The notes beneath the pieces were generated by a model that was not told the DNA's origin, did not search any database, and saw only the letters and a program-made list of their open reading frames with translations. The position numbers and the translations under genes were made by a program. This document shows positions 1-7,192 of a stretch of 39,377 bases of DNA, in pieces. Position 1 is the stretch's first letter; every line of letters starts with the position of its first letter. The stretch comes from a virus. Where the stretch lies: IMG/VR virus record IMGVR_UViG_3300038701_002047, positions 1 through 39,377 of that record. One strand, given 5' to 3'.

Positions 1-2
1 AT

Positions 3-128
3 ATATCAAGTTCAAACCCCTACAGTTATACAATGCCTGCGGAAAATGTTTCCATAGAAGGGCAATTTACCGAAACACCACCCGACCCACCAACACCGGA
101 ACCAGAAACAGGTAAACGATGTGAAACA
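3..128. repeat. Terminal direct repeat, left copy
   Basis: These 126 bases are identical to 39252-39377. Bases 1-2 do not match the corresponding 39250-39251. The repeat lies inside one open reading frame that continues in phase across the junction, which fits an assembler overlap of a circular or circularly permuted genome better than a biological terminal repeat. Confidence 0.9.
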
Positions 129-185
129 TGGTTGAACGGTTTTTTTTTCGAGTATATTTGTGGATCACAGGAAAAAAACAGTAAC
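3..185 (+). CDS. C-terminal end of InlB-repeat beta-helix protein (continues from 37221-39377)
   Basis: This is the frame continuation, across the contig junction, of the gene starting at 37221. It encodes the end of an InlB/bacterial-repeat domain (SYTMPAENVSIEGQF), a proline-rich linker (TPPDPPTPEPETGK) and a short Cys-containing tail. No stop codon occurs before the ATG at 186, so the frame runs straight into the head-tail connector. A run of nine T at 140-148 lies in this tail. With one T fewer the frame would end at TGA 187-189, overlapping the connector ATG; with one more it would end at TAA 182-184. Either a sequencing indel, a translational slip or a true fusion could explain the open frame. 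Confidence 0.6.
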
Positions 186-677
186 ATGATTAGAGGGCTT
201 CAATATTACACAGTAACAGATTTGACAAGTGAACCTGTTACACTAACATTCTTCAAGAATCATTTGAGGGTAGATTTTGATACGGATGATTTGCTATTAA
301 CCAATTACCTAAAATCTGCTAGGATGGATTTGGAAAAGTATAGCCAGCTTTCATTTGGTGAAAAAAGAATGAAGGTGATGGCTTTGGAAATGCCTAAGAA
401 TTTTAGGTTAATGCATGGGCCAGTTCAGTCTATTATCGATGATAAATATACTTTGTTTGGCGACATTGTAACCGATGCCAATGGTAATAATATTGAATTT
501 GAATTTATTACCGGGTGGGTTCCTGAATTACCGGAACCTATTAAAATTGCCATTTGCCAGTATGGAGCAGGGTTGTATATTAACCGAGAAAACATTCTTT
601 CAGGTATAAGCGCAAACACGTATATTGATCAAGCAAAAAGAACTTTGGATCATTACAAAAATAATTTCGTAGTATGA
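186..677 (+). CDS. Head-tail connector protein (gp6-like adaptor)
   Basis: The 163 aa protein has the pattern of the phage gp6-like head-tail connector family: an N-terminal segment resembling 'VTLTFFKNHLRVD..DDLLLTNYLKSAR' (helical, short acidic loops), a middle beta section, and a C-terminal helix with 'PIKIAICQYGAGLYINRE'. In this family the protein forms a dodecameric ring under the portal. ATG 186 is chosen because homology to the family begins here; the frame is open upstream and joins the beta-helix protein. The end overlaps the next gene by ATGA (674-677), consistent with translational coupling. Its place just before head closure and gp10-like genes fits the standard order. Confidence 0.75.
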   Translation: MIRGLQYYTVTDLTSEPVTLTFFKNHLRVDFDTDDLLLTNYLKSARMDLEKYSQLSFGEKRMKVMALEMPKNFRLMHGPVQSIIDDKYTLFGDIVTDANGNNIEFEFITGWVPELPEPIKIAICQYGAGLYINRENILSGISANTYIDQAKRTLDHYKNNFVV

Positions 678-1069
678 TTAAGGCAGGGGAATTAAGAGAA
701 AAGATAGACTTCGAAAGAAAGACAGTTACCAAGCTTGATAATGGTGATTTAGCAAGCGAATGGAACCCTTTGCTTTCTACCTTTGCAAAAGTAACTGAAA
801 AGTCTGGCGGTTATTCTTATGAAACAGGAACGGTTAACGGCCGGTCAAGAATAGAAGTCATGATTCGATACCGGCCCGAAATATTTATAAAAATCGGTGA
901 TCGGGTAAAATGGAGGTATTTTACTTGGATAGTAGAAAATTCACCTGTAGTTGATCCTTTGCGTACTAAAATAACGTTTATGGCTACCATGGCTTTGGAT
1001 ACCTCGCAAAGATCAGAAGTTCCACCTAATGACGTTTTCCCTTATGTATTACCTTTTGAATTAGCATAA
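674..1069 (+). CDS. Head closure protein (SPP1 gp16 / DUF head-tail joining family)
   Basis: The 131 aa protein starts 'MIKAGELREKIDFERKT' and contains 'KVTEKSGGYSYETG...IEVMIRYRPEIFIKIGDRVKWRYFTWIVENSPVVDP', the typical pattern of phage head-tail joining/closure proteins: a small beta barrel in which an 'IRYR..I..GDRV...G..Y.I' strand set recurs. In the virion such proteins cap the connector ring and stop DNA leakage. It overlaps the connector stop by 4 nt and is followed after 1 nt by the second beta-helix gene. Function is inferred from family pattern and position. Confidence 0.75.
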   Translation: MIKAGELREKIDFERKTVTKLDNGDLASEWNPLLSTFAKVTEKSGGYSYETGTVNGRSRIEVMIRYRPEIFIKIGDRVKWRYFTWIVENSPVVDPLRTKITFMATMALDTSQRSEVPPNDVFPYVLPFELA

Positions 1070-1070
1070 A

Positions 1071-2684
1071 ATGAGTAGCAAACCAAATATACCAGACAAA
1101 GCAACAGGAGATAATTTAACGGCTATTGAATTAAATGAAATTGTTAATTATTTCTCCTTAAAAGTTGAAAATGCAGACGAACTTACAAGCGGTACTTTGC
1201 CTATTGCCCGTATTGGGGATGGAGAAATTACAGAGGCTAAGCTTGCTGTTGGTGTTCAGACTAAATTGAATGAACGGACAACGGATGCGAGTGATTTAAC
1301 ATCAGGGACATTACCGGTTGCACGTATTGGGGATGGTTCGATTGTTGAAGGTAAATTGGATGCATTGTCACAGGTTAAGTTAAACATAATACCTAAAGTA
1401 TATTATGTAAGACCGTCTGGAGGTTCTTATGGACTTGAAAATGGTATTAATTATGACAATGCATGGAATGGTTTTGAAAATATAAATTGGACGTTAATAA
1501 CAAAAGGAACCATTCTTTACGTGTGTGGAACACATAATGAAACATTAACTTTAGAAGCTAATTATTTTAACATTAGAGGGGATTATTATTTAGAAGCAGG
1601 CATTATAGATGTTAATAATTTACTGAATTACTGTATTTATGTTGGCTCTGAAAAAAATATAACAATAAATGGAATAGAAATAGCTAATTCAATAACATCA
1701 AATATTGACATAAGAGGTACAAGCATTGTTTATACATATGATTTAGTTACTCATGGATGTGGCAATCAAAATATACAACATTTAGACACAGCTAAAGGTT
1801 ATCATTACAGGTTAGAAACATACGATGGTGTTGATGATGGGGTTTCTCTGCATGATGATACCTACTGTGAAATACATGATTCATATATCCATGACAATAC
1901 ACAGGGTGTAAATAATATAGCAACATCAACATTAAAAGTCTATAATTCTATTTTTGAAAATAACTCTGAGTTTGATGCTTACGTAACTGCTGGAACATCG
2001 GCAATAGCAAAGGCATCAATGGAATTACATAATTGCTATTTACCTGGAACAATAAGTTCTAGGGCCTTTTCTGATTTCTATGCACAAAATTGCTATATTG
2101 GAGAATTTGCAACAGATACAACAAGTACAATTAACATGCTGTTAGAAAGGTGCTTTGTTAATAACATTGAATTAGATGCTCAGGCAAACGTTTCATTTTC
2201 CGCTAAGTATTGTATCTTAAAAAGTGATGGAACACCTTCATTTGGAATTATTTTTAGGGCTGGGTCTATACCCTTACTTGATAATTGCACGATTGTTGGG
2301 AATGGACTAAATAAAGGTATTTTCATTGGTGTTAATTGCACATTAAACAACAATATTGTATCTGGATTCACTACAGGTATTCAAGCAGTTGGAGCAGTTA
2401 CAGGAGTAATTAATAATACATGCTTCTTTGATAACGGAACTGATACATTAGGAACTGGTGGTGGTGTTATTACTAATAATAACCCTATCAATTCCGATCC
2501 TTTATTTGTAGATGATTTAACAGATGATTATGAATTGGAATTGTCCAGTCCTTGTATTAGTTCTGGAATACTAACAAATAATGATCTTGGAATTAAAACT
2601 GCAAATTGGGGTAGTGGAACAACACCTATAATTCGTGAAAAATCTAATGGAAAACCATTTGATGTAGGAGCCTTTGTTAAATAA
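1071..2684 (+). CDS. Tail spike/neck appendage-like protein with right-handed beta-helix
   Basis: The 537 aa protein opens with two copies of a fibre-type repeat near residues 35-65 and 65-105 ('ADELTSGTLPIARIGDGEITEAKL' and 'ASDLTSGTLPVARIGDGSIVEGKL'), a motif found in phage fibre shafts. A pectate-lyase-like region follows ('YYVRPSGGSYGLENGINYDNAWNGF' is a typical start), then many N/I/G-rich parallel beta-helix turns to the C-terminus ('GIKTANWGSGTTP...GKPFDVGAFVK'). Such folds are found in receptor-binding and polysaccharide-degrading spikes; catalytic residues cannot be picked out by eye. Its position between head closure and the gp10-like gene is unusual for a tail spike and suggests a neck-attached appendage. 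Confidence 0.65.
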   Translation: MSSKPNIPDKATGDNLTAIELNEIVNYFSLKVENADELTSGTLPIARIGDGEITEAKLAVGVQTKLNERTTDASDLTSGTLPVARIGDGSIVEGKLDALSQVKLNIIPKVYYVRPSGGSYGLENGINYDNAWNGFENINWTLITKGTILYVCGTHNETLTLEANYFNIRGDYYLEAGIIDVNNLLNYCIYVGSEKNITINGIEIANSITSNIDIRGTSIVYTYDLVTHGCGNQNIQHLDTAKGYHYRLETYDGVDDGVSLHDDTYCEIHDSYIHDNTQGVNNIATSTLKVYNSIFENNSEFDAYVTAGTSAIAKASMELHNCYLPGTISSRAFSDFYAQNCYIGEFATDTTSTINMLLERCFVNNIELDAQANVSFSAKYCILKSDGTPSFGIIFRAGSIPLLDNCTIVGNGLNKGIFIGVNCTLNNNIVSGFTTGIQAVGAVTGVINNTCFFDNGTDTLGTGGGVITNNNPINSDPLFVDDLTDDYELELSSPCISSGILTNNDLGIKTANWGSGTTPIIREKSNGKPFDVGAFVK

Positions 2685-2688
2685 TTCA

Positions 2689-3099
2689 ATGCCACTAAAA
2701 CTACAAGGAAATACCGCCCTAATTCAAAAGTTCAAAAAGCTATCGAATGAATCAAAGGAGATAGTACAGGAAGAGTTGAACGTAACCATTGACGACATTT
2801 ACAACCAATCGCAAACCAAAGCACCTGCTGACATGGGGGGCGGTGGAGGTATCCGTTCTTCAGCTTATAAGGACGTTGGACAGCTTACAGGGGTGGTGGG
2901 GTACCGGAACAGGTATGCTGCGTATCAGGAGTTTGGAACGGGTACTAAGGTCAAAATTCCAAAAGGTTTGGAAGATTATTCAATGACTTTCTACGTAAAC
3001 GGTAAAGGCCGGTTACCGGCTAACCCATTTCTATTCCCTGCATTTTTTGAGCAAACTAAGAAGTTTGTGGAAAGGATTGGGAAGGAATTGGTAAAATAA
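2689..3099 (+). CDS. HK97 gp10-like tail completion protein
   Basis: The 136 aa protein has the usual gp10-like layout: an N-terminal helix, 'NQSQTKAPADMGGGGGIRSSAYKDVG...GVVGYRNRYAAYQEFGTGTKV' (the A.Y.EFGTG loop is the family hallmark) and a C-terminal 'LPANPFLFPAFFEQTKKF' segment. Members act at the head-tail joint. ATG 2689 is preferred over the TTG at 2674; the stop of the preceding gene (2684) lies between the two. It is followed by about 60 bp holding a promoter for the tail genes. Confidence 0.75.
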   Translation: MPLKLQGNTALIQKFKKLSNESKEIVQEELNVTIDDIYNQSQTKAPADMGGGGGIRSSAYKDVGQLTGVVGYRNRYAAYQEFGTGTKVKIPKGLEDYSMTFYVNGKGRLPANPFLFPAFFEQTKKFVERIGKELVK

Positions 3100-3125
3100 C
3101 CTATTATATATAAAAAAATAGCATA

Positions 3126-3160
3126 TTTCACAAATAATTTTTTATAGTTACCTTTAAACG
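3126..3160 (+). promoter_or_regulatory. Bacteroidota-type promoter for tail genes
   Basis: TTTC at 3126-3129 (within TATTTCACAA) and TACCTTTA at 3149-3156 are separated by 19 nt, close to TTTG-N19-TAnnTTTG. Only 4 nt (AACG) lie between the -7 box and ATG 3161, so the transcript is probably leaderless. The same arrangement occurs before 7193 and 37221. Confidence 0.6.
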
Positions 3161-3580
3161 ATGGAAGTTTACGAGGCTATACGTTTGGGTTATCTACAGG
3201 CTTTAGTAGGAAATGTTAGCGTTCCGGTGTATTCTGAGGGGTCAATCCCTGAAAATGTAACAGGTAATTACGTTATCATTTCTGCTTTTACGATGGATCA
3301 AAGGTTTACTGATTCCTGTAAAGTGTTCGAGGTAACGCAAATGTTAGACATTGTAACGCAAAGCCTTTCGCCTTCCGGGTTTGGTACGGCTAATGCTATA
3401 GCTAACTTAGTTGAGAACATAGTTAACAATGATAATCGAGTAGATATTGATTTGACACCATACGGCTATAAGATAGGTAATACTTTCACAATTCAAACGA
3501 ATAATACAAGTCTAAAAGATAGTGATAAATACGTTTATCGAGTAATAAAAAGATACAGACACTTAATTTCTAAACAATAG
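3161..3580 (+). CDS. Tail terminator-like protein (DUF3168-like)
   Basis: The 139 aa protein has the layout of phage tail terminator/completion proteins: an N-terminal helix ('MEVYEAIRLGYLQALVG'), 'VPVYSEGSIPENVTGNYVIISAFT' (a proline-rich loop leading to a core strand), and a C-terminal beta hairpin ending in basic residues ('YVYRVIKRYRHLISKQ'). These proteins form a hexameric ring that ends tail-tube growth. Position directly before the tail tube gene agrees. It is the first gene downstream of the promoter at 3126-3156. Confidence 0.65.
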   Translation: MEVYEAIRLGYLQALVGNVSVPVYSEGSIPENVTGNYVIISAFTMDQRFTDSCKVFEVTQMLDIVTQSLSPSGFGTANAIANLVENIVNNDNRVDIDLTPYGYKIGNTFTIQTNNTSLKDSDKYVYRVIKRYRHLISKQ

Positions 3581-3584
3581 TAAA

Positions 3585-4019
3585 ATGGCAAATGAAATTT
3601 ATAGTAAGGATATAGCCGTCGAGGTAGACATGGGTTACCCTTCTACGGCTGATTGGAAACTAATAACTTGTATAACTTCTAAGGGGTTATCTAAGACCAC
3701 CAACACCACTACCATAAACACCGATTGCGAGCCGGATTTCGTAAGGCAGTTGCCTACGGATAGCCAATGGTCTGCAACATTTGATGGTCTGGTTAATTTG
3801 GTTCCTTCGGCTGGTGAAATTAGTGCAGAGGGGTTAAACACTATTCAGGATTCAAGGGCGGTAAAGCCTTTCAGGTTCCATAATGCAGATGATTCCTACT
3901 ACCGGGAAGGTTTAGGTTTTATTTCTCAGTTGGATGAAAACGGGTCTGCGGGGGAATACCTTAACTTCTCTATTTCAATAACCGGAAGTGCTGAATTAAC
4001 CTATGCCCCTGCAACTTAA
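3585..4019 (+). CDS. Major tail (tube) protein
   Basis: The 144 aa protein starts 'MANEIYSKDIAVEVDMGYPSTADWKLITCITSKGLSKTTNTTTINTDCEPD' and continues 'SWSATFDGLVNL'-like core strands, the pattern of TP901-1-type tail tube proteins with the S..ATFDG motif. It would polymerise as hexameric rings around the tape measure protein. No C-terminal Ig-like decoration domain is present. The stop TAA overlaps the following gene start (4019), typical of the tail tube/chaperone pair. Confidence 0.8.
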   Translation: MANEIYSKDIAVEVDMGYPSTADWKLITCITSKGLSKTTNTTTINTDCEPDFVRQLPTDSQWSATFDGLVNLVPSAGEISAEGLNTIQDSRAVKPFRFHNADDSYYREGLGFISQLDENGSAGEYLNFSISITGSAELTYAPAT

Positions 4020-4411
4020 TGAACGAACCTTTTAAAGTAAATATAGGAGGTGAATTAAGGTCTTTGAAGTTTAACAATTTCGCTCAACTTGAAATTGCTA
4101 AAATTCTATTCAAAGAGGATCCAATGTCATCAAATCCTGCTGAGGTCGTGAACAAACTTTATGAGATATCTGATAAAAACATTATGCTACTTATGAAGGT
4201 TTTGGTTTACGCTGGAATAATTGGGAACGATTATGAAAAAGGGTTTGATTCAGATGTTAGTCAGGAAATGGTAGGGGAATGGATTTCTAACGCTAACCTG
4301 GCTAATCTTGTGGGTGTATGGGAAACGTTCTTAAACTGGATGGGTGAAGGAATACCGGACGACTTAATGGAGGTGCCAACAGGTGATGGTGAAGGGCAAA
4401 AAAAAAGATAA
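4019..4411 (+). CDS. Tail assembly chaperone (G-like)
   Basis: A 130 aa acidic, mainly helical protein that starts at the last base of the tail tube gene. It ends 'GDGEGQKKR' in an A-rich codon run. Position between tube and tape measure, and the slippery run at its 3' end, match the lambda G / G-T arrangement in which a small fraction of ribosomes shift by -1 to make a longer chaperone. The product keeps the tape measure soluble and guides tube assembly. Confidence 0.75.
   Translation: MNEPFKVNIGGELRSLKFNNFAQLEIAKILFKEDPMSSNPAEVVNKLYEISDKNIMLLMKVLVYAGIIGNDYEKGFDSDVSQEMVGEWISNANLANLVGVWETFLNWMGEGIPDDLMEVPTGDGEGQKKR
4398..4406 (+). other. Slippery site for -1 ribosomal frameshift (A9)
   Basis: Nine A follow GGGC in the final codons of the chaperone (zero frame: GGG CAA AAA AAA AGA TAA). 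The -1 frame is open from here through AAG ATA ACT TAC to the stop at 4734, while the +1 frame stops soon (TAG). This is the expected geometry for the siphovirus G/G-T programmed frameshift. Confidence 0.75.
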
Positions 4412-4734
4412 CTTACAACCACATTCTTAGCCAAGCATTTGGAGAACTTGGGTTGAAACCATGGGAATTTTACCGGATGTCATACGGCGAATATAGGCTA
4501 ACGCTTATTGGTTACTGGCGTTCTTACTTTCAGGATTACGAAAAATTCAGGCGTGTAGCTTATCAGTCTTATTTGTCTCAACCATGGTCAAAGGATAAGA
4601 GCCCGTTACCAATTCACAAATATTTACATTTGCCTTTTGTTGATAGTCCTAATCAGGATGTTGACATTGAAAGACAGAAAAGCGTCAGGGATATTTTCAA
4701 GGCTAAATTGAAACAGGCCAAAGATGGAAAATGA
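4405..4734 (+). CDS. T domain of tail assembly chaperone, expressed by -1 frameshift
   Basis: The 109-codon -1 frame begins 'KITYNHILSQAFGELGLKPWEFYRMSYGEYRLTLIGYWRSYFQDYEKFRRVAYQ' and ends 'RDIFKAKLKQAKDGK'. The 'KPWEFYRMSYGEY' section is common after tail chaperones in Bacteroidota siphoviruses. There is no ATG near the start; only a TTG at 4453 could start it alone. I therefore read it as the C-terminal part of a 4019-4734 fusion made by frameshifting, about 238 aa. Its 3' end overlaps the tape measure start by 11 nt. Confidence 0.7.
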   Translation, partial: KITYNHILSQAFGELGLKPWEFYRMSYGEYRLTLIGYWRSYFQDYEKFRRVAYQSYLSQPWSKDKSPLPIHKYLHLPFVDSPNQDVDIERQKSVRDIFKAKLKQAKDGK

Positions 4735-6877
4735 ATTAAAAGTAATTGTAACCGCAGATATTAAGGGCTTACAGGCTGGGTTAAATCAGGCTGAAAAGAA
4801 CTTAAAGAATGCAGACAATATTTTTAAACAATCCTCCCGGTCTGTTTTTTCACTTGAAAACAGAATTGCTAAACTTGCTAAGGAATTTGAATACGGGTCT
4901 ATTACTGAGGCTAAATTTTTAAAAGAGACCAAAAGATTAAATGAAGAATTATTTAGGCAGAGGTCAAACGTTTCTGCCAGCGCAAAGGAAGTTCAAAGGC
5001 TTACTAGGGTACTTGATGCCAATAAGATAAAATCCGTTGCAAGTGCCACAACTTCTTTAGGATCATCTACAAGGAAAATGGGTGCCGAGGTCAAAGGCGC
5101 AAATACGGTTGCTTTGGAATTCAACCGTATTATCCAAGATGCTCCTTTCGGTATCATGGGAGTTGGTAACAACTTGCAACAATTAACAGCTAACTTTTCA
5201 AACTTATCAAAGAACGCGGGCGGAACCGGAAAGGCTTTAAAGGCTGCTTTCGCTTCATTGCTTACCGGGCCTAACGTGGCTTTATTGGCTATTTCCGCTT
5301 TGACTACGGGGTTGACTGTTTATTCTATGTGGGCTAATAAGTCTAAGGAAGCGACAAAAACATTAGCGGAGGAACTGGAAAAGTACAGAGAAACATTAGA
5401 TCAGGTAAACCAAGCACAATTAATTGGTTTGGTAAATGCTAGGAAAGAATCACAGTCATTTGAAAATCTAAGGTTACAAGCTGAAAACGCAAACATACCA
5501 TTAGAGGAAAGACGAAAAGCGGTTGAGGCTTTACAACAAAAATACCCTAAATACCTTTCCGATTTAAGTGAAGAACAAATTTTGACCGGTGAAGTTGGGA
5601 CGGCTTATAAATCACTTACTGAGGATATTATTGCCAATTCTAAGGCAAGGGCTGCAAGTGAATTGATCCAACAAAATAGCAATGACTTATTAACCTTAGA
5701 ATTACAGTTAAGGGAAAAACAGGAAGAAAGGCTTAATAAGGTTAGTCAGGCACAGGCGCAAGTTGATAAGCTAATATCTAAAAGGCAGGAAGATGGTTTT
5801 TTAACTCCTGGTGATTTACAAAGGTATGATTCTTTAATTTCAAGTATCAATAATGCCAATGATGGATTAATTGAAGAAGCGGAAATAAAGAAAGAAATTG
5901 AGAAACTCAATAAAACCAACGATGGTCTTGTTTCTCAAATTAGCGAAAACATAGAAAAAGGCGCAAGGTTTACAAAAGATACAGCCGAACAGGTAGAGCG
6001 TTCGGTTACGGCTGCCAAAGAATTAAAGGATAATTTCGCTGAAATATTTGATATTGATCCTGAGGAAATAAATAAAAGGATTTCCGATGCATTTAGTGGA
6101 GGTGATACCCAATTCAAGGACATAAAGGTAAAAGTTGATTTTGAACAGGAACAAGTTGATGAAGGCACCCAGGCGGTTATTGACAGCATGATTTTAATAG
6201 GTGACGAGGTAAACAAACTGGAAACTTCATTCAATGACCTAATAGAAAATAATTCAATTGGCATTCTTAATCAGTCCCTATCGGATTTAGGCAATCAGAT
6301 TGTTGATTCATTTGAAACTGGGAACGCTGTACTTGACAACTTCTTAAAATCCGTTCTTAAATCCGTTCCGCAAATAGTTTCAGCATTCAGTAAATTACAG
6401 GCTGCCAGGAAAGCACAGGCAAACGGGGCCGTGGCAAGTGCTACAAAAGAGGCAACCGCCGATGGTGTTGCTATAGGTACAAGTGCCGCAAAGGCTTTGG
6501 GTCCTATCGGATTGGCCGTGTTACCTGTTTTCATTGCTGGGGCATTGGCCATAATTTCCAGCGCATTTGGTAAAGGTTCAAGTTCGTCTGCTTCGGGTGC
6601 TGGCCAGTCTGCTCAAACGTTCGGGAATACACCTGGTAGGCAATTTGGTGGATCAGTTACCAAGGGTAGTGCCTATATTGTAGGTGAAAAAAGGCCGGAA
6701 TTATTCGTACCTAATACTAATGGTATGATTATTCCACAGGTACCACAAGCAAGCCCGGCACCATACGGAGGTAATGCCGGGCAAATGAATATTAAGGTAG
6801 AAGTAGAAGGATCTATTTCAGGCGAAACAATTCGACTTTCAAATAAAAGGGCTTCTAATAAGGTAGTTTCTACCTAG
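4724..6877 (+). CDS. Tail tape measure protein
   Basis: A 717 aa largely alpha-helical protein with long coiled-coil stretches (residues about 10-110 and 210-470), a hydrophobic Ala/Gly-rich stretch near 575-620 ('GPIGLAVLPVFIAGALAIISSAFGKG'-like), and a Gly/Ser-rich tail with 'GRQFGGSVTKGSAYIVGEKRPELFVPN', a motif seen repeatedly in phage tape measures. The family sets tail length and helps DNA ejection. At about 0.15 nm per residue it predicts a tail near 105-110 nm (inference). It starts inside the frameshift chaperone and its last codons overlap the end of the reverse gene at 6870. Confidence 0.85.
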   Translation: MENELKVIVTADIKGLQAGLNQAEKNLKNADNIFKQSSRSVFSLENRIAKLAKEFEYGSITEAKFLKETKRLNEELFRQRSNVSASAKEVQRLTRVLDANKIKSVASATTSLGSSTRKMGAEVKGANTVALEFNRIIQDAPFGIMGVGNNLQQLTANFSNLSKNAGGTGKALKAAFASLLTGPNVALLAISALTTGLTVYSMWANKSKEATKTLAEELEKYRETLDQVNQAQLIGLVNARKESQSFENLRLQAENANIPLEERRKAVEALQQKYPKYLSDLSEEQILTGEVGTAYKSLTEDIIANSKARAASELIQQNSNDLLTLELQLREKQEERLNKVSQAQAQVDKLISKRQEDGFLTPGDLQRYDSLISSINNANDGLIEEAEIKKEIEKLNKTNDGLVSQISENIEKGARFTKDTAEQVERSVTAAKELKDNFAEIFDIDPEEINKRISDAFSGGDTQFKDIKVKVDFEQEQVDEGTQAVIDSMILIGDEVNKLETSFNDLIENNSIGILNQSLSDLGNQIVDSFETGNAVLDNFLKSVLKSVPQIVSAFSKLQAARKAQANGAVASATKEATADGVAIGTSAAKALGPIGLAVLPVFIAGALAIISSAFGKGSSSSASGAGQSAQTFGNTPGRQFGGSVTKGSAYIVGEKRPELFVPNTNGMIIPQVPQASPAPYGGNAGQMNIKVEVEGSISGETIRLSNKRASNKVVST

Positions 6878-7130
6878 AAAAAAGGTGGTTTTTTTCAGAA
6901 ATACTTGTTATTTGTTTCATATAATTTTGAACACCACAATAAAATCCACTTATAAAATCACCATCAATAAAAATATGCTTAGAAGCCCTAATCATTTTAA
7001 CACCTTTATCGCTTATTTCATCTCTATAATCAATAGATAGATCAAAAAAGAAATCTAGTATTTTGTCAGCAGCTTTTTCCGGTGTTGAGCTTTCTTTAAT
7101 TAACTCTACTATAACCTGTTTATTTTCCAT
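6870..7130 (-). CDS. Small accessory (moron-like) protein, unknown
   Basis: An 86 aa protein on the opposite strand to the surrounding tail genes; family not recognised. It is mixed helix, with 'ELIKESSTPEKAADKILDFFFDLSIDYRDEISDKG' and 'HIFIDGDFISGFYCGVQNYMK'. It has its own promoter (TTTG-N20-TATATTTG, 7135-7166 on the minus strand) with just 4 nt between the -7 box and ATG, so it may be translated from a leaderless mRNA. Its end overlaps the tape measure stop. Orientation, own promoter and position are typical of an accessory insertion in a late operon. Confidence 0.65.
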   Translation of the reverse strand: MENKQVIVELIKESSTPEKAADKILDFFFDLSIDYRDEISDKGVKMIRASKHIFIDGDFISGFYCGVQNYMKQITSISEKNHLFSR

Positions 7131-7134
7131 ACTT

Positions 7135-7188
7135 CAAATATAGTATAAACTTATATATTTCACAAACAAATTAATATAATTAACTTTG
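7135..7188. promoter_or_regulatory. Divergent promoter pair sharing one -33 region
   Basis: Plus strand: TTTC 7158-7161, 19 nt, TAACTTTG 7181-7188, then 4 nt to ATG 7193. Minus strand: TTTG (7166-7163), 20 nt, TATATTTG (7142-7135), then 4 nt to ATG 7130. The two -33 boxes lie in one near-palindromic element TTTCACAAA. The arrangement is repeated at 37163-37216. Confidence 0.65.
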
Positions 7189-7192
7189 GTAA

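Noticed and set aside
5935-6552. Two minus-strand frames inside the tape measure gene
   Set aside because: Antisense shadows of the helical tape measure protein with low-complexity Ser/Ala content.
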